DNA from: Bacteroidales bacterium
GTDB taxonomy: Bacteria > Bacteroidota > Bacteroidia > Bacteroidales > UBA932
Direction: 5' to 3'
NCBI GenBank assembly: GCA_017561265.1
Contig: JAFZDJ010000004.1
Coordinates: 62,001-126,000, forward strand
Length of the DNA stretch: 64,000 bases
Position 1 is the first letter of the stretch, and every line of letters starts with the position of its first letter. The translations under genes were made by a program, and so were the position numbers. Shown here piece by piece: positions 53,879 through 62,363 of this stretch. Under the pieces are notes generated by a model. That model saw only the letters and a list, made by a program, of their open reading frames with translations. It was not told the origin of the DNA and ran no database searches.

Positions 53879-54823
53879 TTAGTGAGAGAGTTGTCTTGTT
53901 GGTTTGGTTTGTCTTTTCAAAGGCTGGATATGTAGAAACTTCCTGATTTGGGTATATGAGGCTGATGTATGTGCCTTTATATCCTGCATCATTGCCAATT
54001 TGTTCTCATTATCCATGCAAATGACAGAATGCATGTCCTTTATTCCCTTTTTGTGCAGGTATGAGATAATGTCTCTATAAGGCTTGTCAGATCTGCAGTA
54101 TTCGGTTTCGATAATCTCATACTCGCTTCCCGTGTTGGAATTTATGGCGATAAGCATTTCTTCGTATGATCCGTAACAATCTGTTGTTCTTTTGATGTCG
54201 AAAGGGAAATATATGGAAATGATATGGTCCGCAAGCTTCTTTTTCTCCTCTGATGTGAGGTCTTTCATCATGGTGTTCAGAAGTGCATGATTCAGGTACC
54301 TCTTGCGTCTGAAAGTTTCTTCCACGAGACTCATGGATCTTCTTAATCTGTTCGAACAATCAGCTTTCCTGACAGACGGATGTTTTCCATAATGCGCCAG
54401 AAAATTCCATTTGTATTGCTCTGCCTTGCTGCAAAGATGTTTTTCTACAGGATTATTGAACAGATATGCTATAGCAGATCGTATCCGTTTCATGTCCAGT
54501 TTCATGGCACTGCCATATGGTGACTCGAACAATGGGCCTTGCCTTCCGGTGCAGGCGTTGAACTCCCGGACATAAAGGCTTGTGCATGAATTTATGAATC
54601 TGCTCATGATGGACAGGCATTCGGAGGATACGAGCATATGGACATGGTCAATCATAAGGCACATGCCAAGAATACAGATTCCCACCCTTCTGGCTTGTAT
54701 TGAGACAATGGTGTAAAATACGAGGAAGTCCTCCATCGTGTAGAAAAGGTTGAATCCGGAAATTGTCCTTTGATAAACATGCATGATCCCATCCGCACTA
54801 AATACTCTTCTTTTCATATTCAT
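53879..54823 (-). CDS. REP-associated Y1-type tyrosine transposase (RAYT)
   Basis: A 314-residue protein with the HUH fold of IS200/IS605-like TnpA. MIDHVHMLVSS carries the HUH metal-binding pair (HVH), and a downstream helix RSAIAYLFNNPVEKHL matches the Y-x3-NPV motif whose Tyr is the DNA-linking residue. The C-terminal 150 residues are not transposase-like and look like a DNA-binding tail with repeated helices. RAYTs are single-copy, domesticated transposases linked to REP palindromes. Here it lies between two similar hairpins, with larger nested palindromes elsewhere in the window. No partner tnpB or terminal inverted repeats are visible. Confidence 0.85.
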   Translation of the reverse strand: MNMKRRVFSADGIMHVYQRTISGFNLFYTMEDFLVFYTIVSIQARRVGICILGMCLMIDHVHMLVSSECLSIMSRFINSCTSLYVREFNACTGRQGPLFESPYGSAMKLDMKRIRSAIAYLFNNPVEKHLCSKAEQYKWNFLAHYGKHPSVRKADCSNRLRRSMSLVEETFRRKRYLNHALLNTMMKDLTSEEKKKLADHIISIYFPFDIKRTTDCYGSYEEMLIAINSNTGSEYEIIETEYCRSDKPYRDIISYLHKKGIKDMHSVICMDNENKLAMMQDIKAHTSASYTQIRKFLHIQPLKRQTKPTRQLSH

Positions 54824-55180
54824 ATAGATTTGGTTTCCGGCAAATCTATCCGACGATGCCCAATCGGTCTTTCAAAAAAAGAAAAATGTGACGAAATATG
54901 CGTTTTTAGGGACGAAAAACCTCAGTTCCGGAGTTTGTAGAGAAACATGTTGATAATATGGACATTGTTTAAATTGAATCTTTTTCTGTCTACTGAATAA
55001 TAGATGACTGATGCGACTACTTCTTAAATAGTTGATTGTCAATAATTTGCTTACTTTGGGTAGGTGAATTTTACCTACCCTTGTTTGTGTATAATGCTGA
55101 ATATCAACATGTTGGCTTTTGTGGTTGTTTCATCACCCGCCACAACTGTTTGGAGTTTATATGCTGTTTTTTAATTTTTA
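54824..55180. other. Non-coding stretch between transposase and tRNA-Ser
   Basis: About 360 bases of AT-rich DNA with no convincing gene. It holds the hairpin at 55058-55080, one TGTTGATAA 9-mer (54948-54956) and a weak GTTTTT/AAAAAC inverted pair near 54902-54920. Nothing else is seen. Confidence 0.6.
55058..55080. repeat. Hairpin right of the transposase gene
   Basis: Perfect 8-bp stem GGGTAGGT-gaatttt-ACCTACCC followed by TTGTTTGTGTATAATGC. The core matches the hairpin at 53833-53863 (GGGTcGGT...ACCtACCC) and the flanks are similar, so the two may be the RAYT-associated REP pair. Confidence 0.65.
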
Positions 55181-55212
55181 TTTGGTGAATCATTAAAAAT
55201 GCCCTATATTTG
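55181..55212 (+). promoter_or_regulatory. Strong promoter of tRNA-Ser
   Basis: TTTG at 55181-55184 (-33) and TATATTTG at 55205-55212 (-7), 20 bases apart: both match the Bacteroidota consensus, the best example in the window. Transcript start near 55219. Confidence 0.7.
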
Positions 55213-55242
55213 CAGTCCTGTCAAATGAGACGGGTCAGCTTT

Positions 55243-55329
55243 GGTGAGATGGGTGAGTGGCTGAAACCACCAGTTTGCTAAACTGACGTACGGGTAACTG
55301 TACCGGGGGTTCGAATCCCCCTCTCACCG
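55243..55329 (+). tRNA. tRNA-Ser (GCT)
   Basis: An 87-base tRNA with GGTGAGA/TCTCACC acceptor stem (7 perfect pairs), D-arm with GAGTGGCTGAA loop, anticodon GCT at 55277-55279 in loop TTGCTAA, a long variable arm (GTACGG-gtaa-CTGTAC) as in all tRNA-Ser, TTCGAAT T-loop with GGGGG/CCCCC stem, discriminator G. It reads AGC and AGU. CCA is not encoded. The anticodon stem has one mismatch at its outer pair (C-A). Confidence 0.95.
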
Positions 55330-55390
55330 CAAATTAAAAGAGAAAAAGCACCACGAGTTTACTCGATGGTGCTTTTTCTCTTTTAATTTG
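55330..55390 (+). terminator. Very long hairpin directly after tRNA-Ser
   Basis: Stem of 24 perfect pairs (55330-55353 with 55367-55390, CAAATTAAAAGAG...CTCTTTTAATTTG) plus five more (CGAGT/ACTCG) with one bulged A, so 29 pairs and a two-base loop. It starts at the base following the tRNA. It probably ends the tRNA transcript and guides 3' processing. Confidence 0.8.
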
Positions 55391-55493
55391 CACAGCCCGC
55401 CGCAGGCGGCTGGGGATGTCGGAGCGAAGCGACGAAATCCCGGTGAGAGGGATGCTCCTCATTTTCAGGAGCAAATCCTTGGTGAGAGATGAC
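55391..55493. repeat. Insert and tRNA-end remnants downstream of the hairpin
   Basis: The 50 bases at 55391-55440 hold two hairpins (CAGCCCGCC...GGCGGCTG; GGGAT...ATCCC) and contain GAGCGAAGC, also seen in P1. Directly after, CGGTGAGAGGGAT (55441-55453) is the complement of the tRNA 3' end, so the inverted repeat continues across the insert. A 7-bp hairpin TGCTCCT...AGGAGCA follows, then a second GGTGAGAG at 55481. Confidence 0.6.
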
Positions 55494-55519
55494 CAGAATA
55501 TATTCCATTGGCATAAGTG

Positions 55520-55547
55520 TTGCAAGACAAAAGATTTCGTATATTTA
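55520..55547 (+). promoter_or_regulatory. Promoter of the ABC-export operon
   Basis: TTG at 55520-55522 and TATATTTA at 55540-55547 (one mismatch to TAnnTTTG), spacing 17 bases. It supports the ATG at 55588 over the ATG at 55489, which is upstream of the transcript start. Confidence 0.5.
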
Positions 55548-55587
55548 CACTCTACAAGCGAAACTTAACTTACTTAGACACCACATA

Positions 55588-56310
55588 ATGTTGATAGAAG
55601 TAAAAGGAGTACATAAGACCTATGACAACGGTCAGCCTCTCCATGTGCTAAAAGGTATAGATCTCTCTATAGAAAAAGGGGAGTTTGTTTCCATCATGGG
55701 AGCATCCGGCTCCGGTAAATCCACTTTGTTGAATATTCTGGGTATTCTGGATAATTACGACGAAGGTGAATATTATATAGACGGTACCTTGATAAAGGGA
55801 TTGAGCGAAAAGGAAGCCGCTCATTATCGTAATCATCTTATTGGTTTCATATTCCAGTCGTTCAATCTGATTTCGTTCAAGACTGCGGTCGAAAATGTAG
55901 AGCTTCCTTTGTTCTATCAGGGAGTCAGCCGTAAGAAACGCAGGAAGGCTGCTCTCGATTTTCTGGAGAAACTCGGCCTGTCACAATGGGCGGAACATTA
56001 TCCTAACGAACTGTCCGGCGGTCAGAAACAGAGGGTCGCGATAGCCAGAGCCCTCATCACCAATCCTAAGATAATACTTGCAGACGAGCCTACGGGAGCT
56101 CTTGATTCGAAGACATCTGTAGAAGTCATGGAACTGCTTACCCGACTCAATAAAGAGGACGGCACGACCATCATTGTCGTGACTCACGAGAGTGGAGTGG
56201 CAAACTGTACGGACAGGATCATACACATCAAAGACGGTATCATAGGTGAAATCGAGGATAACAGAGCCCATGATTCTTCTATGTTCGGTACTTCAACAAT
56301 AATGAAATGA
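55588..56310 (+). CDS. ABC transporter ATP-binding protein, MacB/LolD type
   Basis: A 240-residue ATPase: Walker A MGASGSGKSTLLN near 38-50, Q-loop FIFQSFNLI, signature ELSGGQKQRVAIARAL, Walker B IILADEPTGALD, H-loop VVTHE. It is of the MacB/LolD class that powers type VII ABC permeases, which use mechanical energy to push substrates from the periplasm. The start at 55588 (MLIEVKGVHKTYD) follows the promoter and the normal N-terminus. Its end overlaps the first permease gene by 4 bases (ATGA). Confidence 0.93.
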   Translation: MLIEVKGVHKTYDNGQPLHVLKGIDLSIEKGEFVSIMGASGSGKSTLLNILGILDNYDEGEYYIDGTLIKGLSEKEAAHYRNHLIGFIFQSFNLISFKTAVENVELPLFYQGVSRKKRRKAALDFLEKLGLSQWAEHYPNELSGGQKQRVAIARALITNPKIILADEPTGALDSKTSVEVMELLTRLNKEDGTTIIVVTHESGVANCTDRIIHIKDGIIGEIEDNRAHDSSMFGTSTIMK

Positions 56311-57569
56311 GAGATCTGTTCATCGAAATCTGGGAGAGTGTCAGAAGGAATATTCTGCGCACCTGCCTTACCGGTTTTGCAGTCGCATGGGGCATATTCA
56401 TGCTCATAGTGCTTCTGGGAGCCGGCAATGGCTTGATGAATGCTCTCCTGGGAAGTTCTCAAAGTATAAGCATCAACACCATGATGGTCGGAGGAGGACG
56501 GACCAGCGAGGCCTATGCAGGACTTCAGAGCGGAAGGAATATCCAGATTGAAGCTAAGGATGCCGAGCTCATCATGAGGGCTTTCCCGGATGTTGTGGAT
56601 AATGTCAGTGTGACCGCTTCTGTTTCGCAAAATGCTGTGTATCAGGATAATTCTGTTTCAGTCACTCTGCAGGCATGTTATCCGGAATATATTGATACCG
56701 AAGGTCTGAAACTCCAGTACGGACGTTTTGTGAACCGGAAGGATATTGAAGACCGGCGTAAGGTGATGGTAATCTCCGACCAGGTGGCGGAAATATTTGC
56801 AGGCAGCAAGTCCAGGATTCCTTCCATGCTTGGAAAGATGGTAAGGTGCGGTAATATCAATTTCAAGGTCGTAGGCATATTGAAGTCGGACATGAGTTCA
56901 TCCACCAGAAGTGCTTATACACCTTTCACCACCATCAGGACGATGTTCAACAAAGGAAAATATGTCGATGATATAACATTCACTTTCAATGGACTTGAAA
57001 CGGAAGAGGAGAACGAACAGTTCGAGAAAAGACTGAGAGCTCTTGTAAATACGGCCCACAAGGCGGCTCCGGATGACAACAGCGCGATATGGATATGGAA
57101 CCGTTTCACTCAGAGTCTTCAGATGGACAAGGGTATAGGCATTGTCAATACCGCATTGTGGATAATTGGACTTCTTACTTTGCTGAGCGGAATAGTCGGA
57201 GTCAGCAATATCATGCTCATCACCGTCAAAGAGCGTACCCATGAGTTCGGCATCCGCAAGGCCATAGGCGCAAGTCCTTGGGGCATAACAAGATTGATAT
57301 TGGCTGAGAGCATATCCATAACCGCATTTTTCGGCTATATTGGAATGTTCTTCGGTCTGGTGGTCTGCGAGATCCTGGATCAGACATTGGGACAGTCCAG
57401 TGTCAGTGTACTCGGGCAGGATATATCTGTTTTTGTGAATCCTACCGTAGGAGTGGATGTCGCGATCGAGGCCACCCTCGTCCTTATTGTTTCAGGTGCT
57501 GTTGCCGGTCTGTTCCCGGCAATGAAAGCAGCCAAAGTCAGACCTATTGAAGCACTGAGAGCAGAATGA
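56307..57569 (+). CDS. MacB/FtsX-family ABC permease 1
   Basis: A 420-residue permease with the MacB-type layout: membrane helix near residue 20-45 (TCLTGFAVAWGIFMLIVLLGAGNG), a periplasmic MacB_PCD domain, and three C-terminal helices with the FtsX motif SNIMLITVKERTHEFGIRKAIGA. Starts with ATGA overlap on the ATPase and overlaps the second permease the same way, so the three are strictly co-translated. Having two different permeases points to a heterodimer. Substrate unknown. Confidence 0.92.
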   Translation: MRDLFIEIWESVRRNILRTCLTGFAVAWGIFMLIVLLGAGNGLMNALLGSSQSISINTMMVGGGRTSEAYAGLQSGRNIQIEAKDAELIMRAFPDVVDNVSVTASVSQNAVYQDNSVSVTLQACYPEYIDTEGLKLQYGRFVNRKDIEDRRKVMVISDQVAEIFAGSKSRIPSMLGKMVRCGNINFKVVGILKSDMSSSTRSAYTPFTTIRTMFNKGKYVDDITFTFNGLETEEENEQFEKRLRALVNTAHKAAPDDNSAIWIWNRFTQSLQMDKGIGIVNTALWIIGLLTLLSGIVGVSNIMLITVKERTHEFGIRKAIGASPWGITRLILAESISITAFFGYIGMFFGLVVCEILDQTLGQSSVSVLGQDISVFVNPTVGVDVAIEATLVLIVSGAVAGLFPAMKAAKVRPIEALRAE

Positions 57570-58795
57570 GACTGGATTGGGACACATATAAGGAAATAAC
57601 CCTTGCTTTAAAGCGCAACCGCAGAAGGACCCTTCTCACAGGATTCGGAGTCTTCTGGGGAGTCTTCATGCTGCTGTTTCTTCTAGGCGGTGGAAATGGT
57701 GTCAAATCACTTCTTGCATCAAATTTCGAGGGCTTTGCCACCAATACTACCATATTGGCTTCTGACAGGACTACTATGCCTTATCAGGGTCTGAGCAAGG
57801 GACGGTACTGGAACCTTACCTACAAAGATGTGGAACGTCTTAAGAGGATGATGCCGGAACTTGATGTAGTGACTCCTAACATCGCATCGTATTCGTCTGA
57901 TATACAATATAATGAAAGCTCTGCTCAAGGAACGCTTAAAGGTGTATATGCTGATTATGTAAAGGTAGAGACCCCGAAGCTCAGATACGGCCGTTACATC
58001 AATGAATCGGATGTGATTCAGGAAAGGAAGGTCTGCGTGATAGGCGAGAGGATATATGATTCCCTTTTTCCTGATGGTGGCGATCCTTGCGGTACTCATA
58101 TAAAGGTAGGTTCGGTATATTTTCAGGTGGTGGGAGTGGATGTAAGTGCCGGAAACATCAGTCTTAACGGCTCTGCAGACCAGTCTGTCATCATTCCCAT
58201 CAGCGTGGCCAGGAAGCTGTTCAGAAGAGGAAACGACGTGGATATCATATGCGTAACGGCGGGATCGGGCATCACGCTTTCCAAGTATGAGGAGAAGCTG
58301 CGTGGCATCATAGCCCGTGAGCATAGGTTCAACCCGGAAGACAAGCAGGCGATGACCATCTTGTATACGGAAGAGCTGTTCTCAGTTATAGACAATCTGT
58401 TCAAAGGGGTGAACTTCCTTATTCTGCTCATCGGTCTGGGAACCATTCTGGCCGGCGTCATAGGTGTCAGCAACATCATGATGGTGACAGTCAAGGAACG
58501 GACCACGGAAATAGGCATCCGCAGGGCGATAGGAGCAACTCCGAAGGATATCCTTATGCAGATAATCATGGAAAGCATCATACTGACTGCAATTTCCGGA
58601 ATGTCAGGAATCGTGTTCTCCGTTCTTGTTCTTTATCTTATGGATGTCATGGTGCCAGATACTGAATTCCAGATAACGTTCTGGACTGCAGTTCTTTCTG
58701 CATCGCTTCTGACCCTGATGGGAGTGCTGGCGGGTCTGGCTCCGGCTTCCAGAGCAATGAACATAAAGCCTGTGGACGCTATGCGTGATGAATAA
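57566..58795 (+). CDS. MacB/FtsX-family ABC permease 2
   Basis: A 409-residue permease closely similar in layout to the preceding one: N-terminal helix with LTGFGVFWGVFMLLFLLGGGNG, the periplasmic domain, and C-terminal helices with SNIMMVTVKERTTEIGIRRAIGATP. The two are probably a duplicated pair that acts as a heterodimer on the shared ATPase. It ends 26 bases before the adaptor gene. Confidence 0.92.
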   Translation: MRLDWDTYKEITLALKRNRRRTLLTGFGVFWGVFMLLFLLGGGNGVKSLLASNFEGFATNTTILASDRTTMPYQGLSKGRYWNLTYKDVERLKRMMPELDVVTPNIASYSSDIQYNESSAQGTLKGVYADYVKVETPKLRYGRYINESDVIQERKVCVIGERIYDSLFPDGGDPCGTHIKVGSVYFQVVGVDVSAGNISLNGSADQSVIIPISVARKLFRRGNDVDIICVTAGSGITLSKYEEKLRGIIAREHRFNPEDKQAMTILYTEELFSVIDNLFKGVNFLILLIGLGTILAGVIGVSNIMMVTVKERTTEIGIRRAIGATPKDILMQIIMESIILTAISGMSGIVFSVLVLYLMDVMVPDTEFQITFWTAVLSASLLTLMGVLAGLAPASRAMNIKPVDAMRDE

Positions 58796-58821
58796 ATGAT
58801 AATGAAGAAAAGTAAATATAT

Positions 58822-59913
58822 ATGAAAAAGTTTTTCAAGTATTTTTCCATTGCATTGGTTGCATTGATTTTTATCGGAACGTTCGTATTCCTTTATTCGA
58901 AGTCCCGTCCTGAGGTCATAACATGGCAGGAACTTCCGGTCAGTGTCATGGATATCACCAGAACTTCTGTGGTCACCGGAAAGGTAGAACCACGTAATGA
59001 GGTGAATATCAAGCCTCAGATCAACGGTATCATTTCCGAACTGTATAAGGAGGCTGGTGAAATGGTCAAGGAAGGAGAGGTCATAGCGAAGCTGAAGGTC
59101 ATTCCTGATATGGGTTCTCTCAGTTCGGCAGAGTCACGCCTGCGTCTTTCTGAAATGAATCTCAAGCAGGCTGAGACCGACCTCAACAGACAGAAGGCTC
59201 TCTATGAAAAGGATCTTGTCAGCACGGAAGAATATGACAAGGTGCTGCAGGCCTACAATCAGGCAAAAGAGGAAAGATCTGCCGCTCAGGAGGCTCTGGA
59301 AGTCATCAGGGACGGTGTTTCTTCATCCAATGCGGGCAGCAGTTCCACCCTTGTACGCTCGACCATCACCGGACTCATTCTTGATATTCCTGTTAAGGTC
59401 GGTAACTCTGTGATCCAGGCCAATACCATGAATGACGGTACCACAGTGGCTACTGTAGCCGATATGTCAGACCTTATTTTCAATGGATCCATAGATGAGA
59501 CGGAAGTCGGTTCTCTAGTGGAAGGAATGCCGATGAGGATTACGATCGGAGCTCTGCCGGACTATAGCTCGGAAGCAGTTCTTGAATACATTTCTCCAAA
59601 GGCCACGGAGTCTAACGGCGCAAGCCAGTTCCAGATAAAGGCTGCCATAGTCCCTTCTGATACCCATACGATCAGAGCCGGATACAGCGCTAATGCTGAA
59701 ATAGTCCTTCAGGAAGCCAAGGGAGTTCTGTCAGTACCGGAAAGTGCCTTGGAATTCAATGGAGACAGTGTTTTCGTCTATCTTATGAGCAGTCCTCAGG
59801 TGTTCGAGAGGATTCCTGTCAAGACCGGAATGAGCGATGGCATCAACATTCATGTGTTGTCCGGACTTACTGAGGGGCAGATCGTACGTGGAACTCAGAA
59901 TATTGCAGAATAG
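58822..59913 (+). CDS. MacA-type periplasmic adaptor (HlyD family)
   Basis: A 363-residue adaptor linking the inner-membrane permease to an outer-membrane channel. N-terminal membrane anchor (FKYFSIALVALIFIGTFVFLY), lipoyl half-motif RNEVNIKPQINGIISELYKEAGEMVKEGEVIAKL, a helical hairpin near 95-150 (SAESRLRLSEMNLKQAETDLNRQK), the second lipoyl half, and a beta-barrel with EVLEYISPKATES. The gene arrangement ATPase-permease-permease-adaptor-TolC matches MacAB-TolC systems that export peptides, antibiotics or lipids. Confidence 0.92.
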   Translation: MKKFFKYFSIALVALIFIGTFVFLYSKSRPEVITWQELPVSVMDITRTSVVTGKVEPRNEVNIKPQINGIISELYKEAGEMVKEGEVIAKLKVIPDMGSLSSAESRLRLSEMNLKQAETDLNRQKALYEKDLVSTEEYDKVLQAYNQAKEERSAAQEALEVIRDGVSSSNAGSSSTLVRSTITGLILDIPVKVGNSVIQANTMNDGTTVATVADMSDLIFNGSIDETEVGSLVEGMPMRITIGALPDYSSEAVLEYISPKATESNGASQFQIKAAIVPSDTHTIRAGYSANAEIVLQEAKGVLSVPESALEFNGDSVFVYLMSSPQVFERIPVKTGMSDGINIHVLSGLTEGQIVRGTQNIAE

Positions 59914-59915
59914 TC

Positions 59916-61235
59916 ATGAAAAAGTCAATGATACTGATTGTCCTTGCTCTTTCGCAGATGCAGGGTGCAGCGCAGCATAAGGAGTGGACTCTCCGCGAAT
60001 GCGTCAACCATGCGCTGGAACATAATATAACTGTCAAGCAGAGCGCCTTGAATGTGGAACAGAAGGAGATAGACCTCAATACGGCACAAGGACGCAGATT
60101 GCCGGGTGTGAATGCCTCAGGCTCGGAAAGCCTTTCCTTCGGTCGAGGACTCACGGCTGACAATACATATACCAACTCCAACACCTCATCCACATCATTC
60201 AGTCTCGGAATGGATGTGCCTGTGTTTCAGGGTATGCAGATAAACAACGGAGTCAAGATGGGACGTCTTGATCTTCAGGCAGCTATGGCAGATCTAGCGA
60301 AGGCCAAGGATGATGTACGCATTGCTGTGGCGCAGGCATATGTTCAGATCCTATATAATCAGGAGCTTCTTAAAGTAGCAGTTTCTCAGGAGGAACATGA
60401 TTCCATGCTGCTATATCAGATGGAGGAGAAGAAGAATGTGGGTAAGGCGAGTGCTGCAGATGTGGCAGCCCAGCAGGCGACTCTTGCTCAGAGCAAGGTC
60501 AGCAGGACTCAGGCTGAAGCTAACCTAAAGATGGCGGTCCTTGAACTTACTCAGCTTCTCGAACTTCCTTCACCTGAAGGGTTTACAGTGGCTGCTCCGG
60601 CATCAGCAGACTTTGCCACAGATATTCTCATGACCCCGGAAGCCATATATGAACAGGCTGTGGGCGTCAAGCCTGCCGTCCTTTCAGCAGAACTGGCTCT
60701 TGACCGCGCTGATCTTTCTATTGCCAGCGCAAAAGGAGCATATCTGCCGAGTGTTTCTCTCAGTGCCGGTCTGGGTTCCAATTATTATACGACATCAAAG
60801 ATGAATTACGGCTCGTTTGCCGACCAGATGCGTAACAATTTCAGCCAGTATGTAGGCCTTTCCCTCAATGTACCGATCTTCACCAGATTCTCGACACGCA
60901 ACAACCTGCGTACGGCCAAGGTCAACAAGGTCAATCAGATGCTGCAGGTTGAGAGTGTGAAGAAGGCATTATACAAAGAGATACAGCAGGCTTATTACAA
61001 TGCAGTCAATTCTCAGGCGAAGTATCTGGGAAGCGGTGAAGCTCGCAACAGCGCATATGAGCATTACAGGCTGACGGAGGAGAAGTATATCAACGGCAAG
61101 GCCGGCATTGCAGAATATAACGACGCGAAGAATAATTTTCTCCGCGCCGAATCCGACCTTCTTCGCTCACGTTACGAATGTCTCTTCCAGACCAGACTCC
61201 TGGACTTCTATCGTGGAGAGGAGATTGTTATGTAA
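59916..61235 (+). CDS. TolC-family outer-membrane channel
   Basis: A 439-residue outer-membrane efflux protein with signal peptide MKKSMILIVLALSQMQGAAQ and TolC-family repeats: WTLRECVNHALEHNITVKQS, FSLGMDVPVFQGMQINNGVK, and the long helices VAQAYVQILYNQELLKVA and KAAYRKAL-like near the C-terminus (ALYKEIQQAYYNAVNSQAK). It begins 2 bases after the adaptor stop, finishing the operon. Its end faces the next gene with only 11 bases and no clear terminator. Confidence 0.93.
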   Translation: MKKSMILIVLALSQMQGAAQHKEWTLRECVNHALEHNITVKQSALNVEQKEIDLNTAQGRRLPGVNASGSESLSFGRGLTADNTYTNSNTSSTSFSLGMDVPVFQGMQINNGVKMGRLDLQAAMADLAKAKDDVRIAVAQAYVQILYNQELLKVAVSQEEHDSMLLYQMEEKKNVGKASAADVAAQQATLAQSKVSRTQAEANLKMAVLELTQLLELPSPEGFTVAAPASADFATDILMTPEAIYEQAVGVKPAVLSAELALDRADLSIASAKGAYLPSVSLSAGLGSNYYTTSKMNYGSFADQMRNNFSQYVGLSLNVPIFTRFSTRNNLRTAKVNKVNQMLQVESVKKALYKEIQQAYYNAVNSQAKYLGSGEARNSAYEHYRLTEEKYINGKAGIAEYNDAKNNFLRAESDLLRSRYECLFQTRLLDFYRGEEIVM

Positions 61236-61246
61236 GATGTTCTGTA

Positions 61247-62134
61247 TTATTGCATTACGAAAATCTTATCCAAAGGGAGGATGTACATTTCAGGAAAATA
61301 CCGGGAAATCATCCTTAGCGTTTCCTTAACGATTTCATATGTCTTTTCTGCTTCAAAATAAGGAGTTCCTGAGGTTTCTATATATAATGTAAGCTGTTCC
61401 TTTTCATTTTCCGTCAGCTCTATCATCTCTCTTTCTGCTCTTATGAGAAGAATCCTGCATAATACCGAGTATGGGAAGGCATATCCGATCTGATAGGAAT
61501 GCAGGTCTCTTGTTGCTATGTCATCAACCTTCTCCTTTATCGCATCTGCAAGTCTCTTGAGTTCCTTGGCAGTCATGTTCGGGGTGAAGAATTCCGACGA
61601 AAGAAGAGCCTCCAGATAGTTCCTGTCCTGAAAACACCATGGCAGATTTATATCCTTGTCATATTCCAGGCCTTCTTTCTCATCGTCATTTTCAGGATCG
61701 GCAAGCTTCATTCTTTCATAAAGCTTGAGAAGAGCTGCCGGACCATATGCTCGTCTGGCAAGCTCATTCAGTCCGTTGTAGACCTCTATAAGGTAACGTA
61801 TGAAAACGAGTGCATGATCGAAGGCCCACATGTCATATCTGAGAGGATAATACATGCAGCTTTGTGAGAGACCCTCTGTCGTCAGTTCATGCATAGCCTC
61901 ATCCGGAATCTGGAAAAGATCGATCCTCTGCTGGTAATCTGTGAACTGATGCCAGAAAAAAGGTTCATTGCAGAACCCATAGCTATAGACATAGCCTGTG
62001 TATGTGCCTTCTGTCACCGGCTGATCCAGCTTGTCGGAAGGGAAAAGGACAGGGTCTTTACTGTCATCAAGAATGTCGATTTTCTCGGTACATGCAACTG
62101 CAAGAACTGCAAGGAAAATTATCAATTTTCTCAT
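61247..62134 (-). CDS. Lipoprotein of unknown function
   Basis: A 295-residue lipoprotein: MRKLIIFLAVLAVAC gives the signal with Cys15. The mature part is helical and acidic, without a domain I recognise; it contains PDEAMHELTTEGLSQSCMYY and YDMWAFDHALVFIRYLIEVYNGLNELARR. A longer start at 62152 is possible; 62134 gives the better signal. It converges on the efflux operon. The lipobox supports envelope localisation; nothing supports a function. Confidence 0.7.
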   Translation of the reverse strand: MRKLIIFLAVLAVACTEKIDILDDSKDPVLFPSDKLDQPVTEGTYTGYVYSYGFCNEPFFWHQFTDYQQRIDLFQIPDEAMHELTTEGLSQSCMYYPLRYDMWAFDHALVFIRYLIEVYNGLNELARRAYGPAALLKLYERMKLADPENDDEKEGLEYDKDINLPWCFQDRNYLEALLSSEFFTPNMTAKELKRLADAIKEKVDDIATRDLHSYQIGYAFPYSVLCRILLIRAEREMIELTENEKEQLTLYIETSGTPYFEAEKTYEIVKETLRMISRYFPEMYILPLDKIFVMQ

Positions 62135-62337
62135 GATCATGTGGTTTTTCATATAGATGCAATTATGCGAACATCCGTCTCACGAATATAAGAATAAATT
62201 TCGAAAATGCGAATCATGCATTAGTTTCCGAGATTGGAATGGTCAGAATATAAGATAAATTATACCCTTTTTTGATTAAAAGATGATGTCTAATGATAAA
62301 AATCTTTTAATTGTATTATATTCTGCATAAATTATAC

Positions 62338-62345
62338 TATATTTG
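62338..62345 (+). promoter_or_regulatory. Promoter of the AraC-type regulator, -7 box
   Basis: TATATTTG, a full TAnnTTTG match. The upstream TTG at 62343 is inside it, so the start codon is the ATG at 62364. Confidence 0.6.
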
Positions 62346-62363
62346 CGTGGTAAAAATGTGCTT

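Noticed and set aside
54948..54956. TGTTGATAA as a second DnaA-box cluster
   Set aside because: A single copy without neighbours; likely background in AT-rich DNA.
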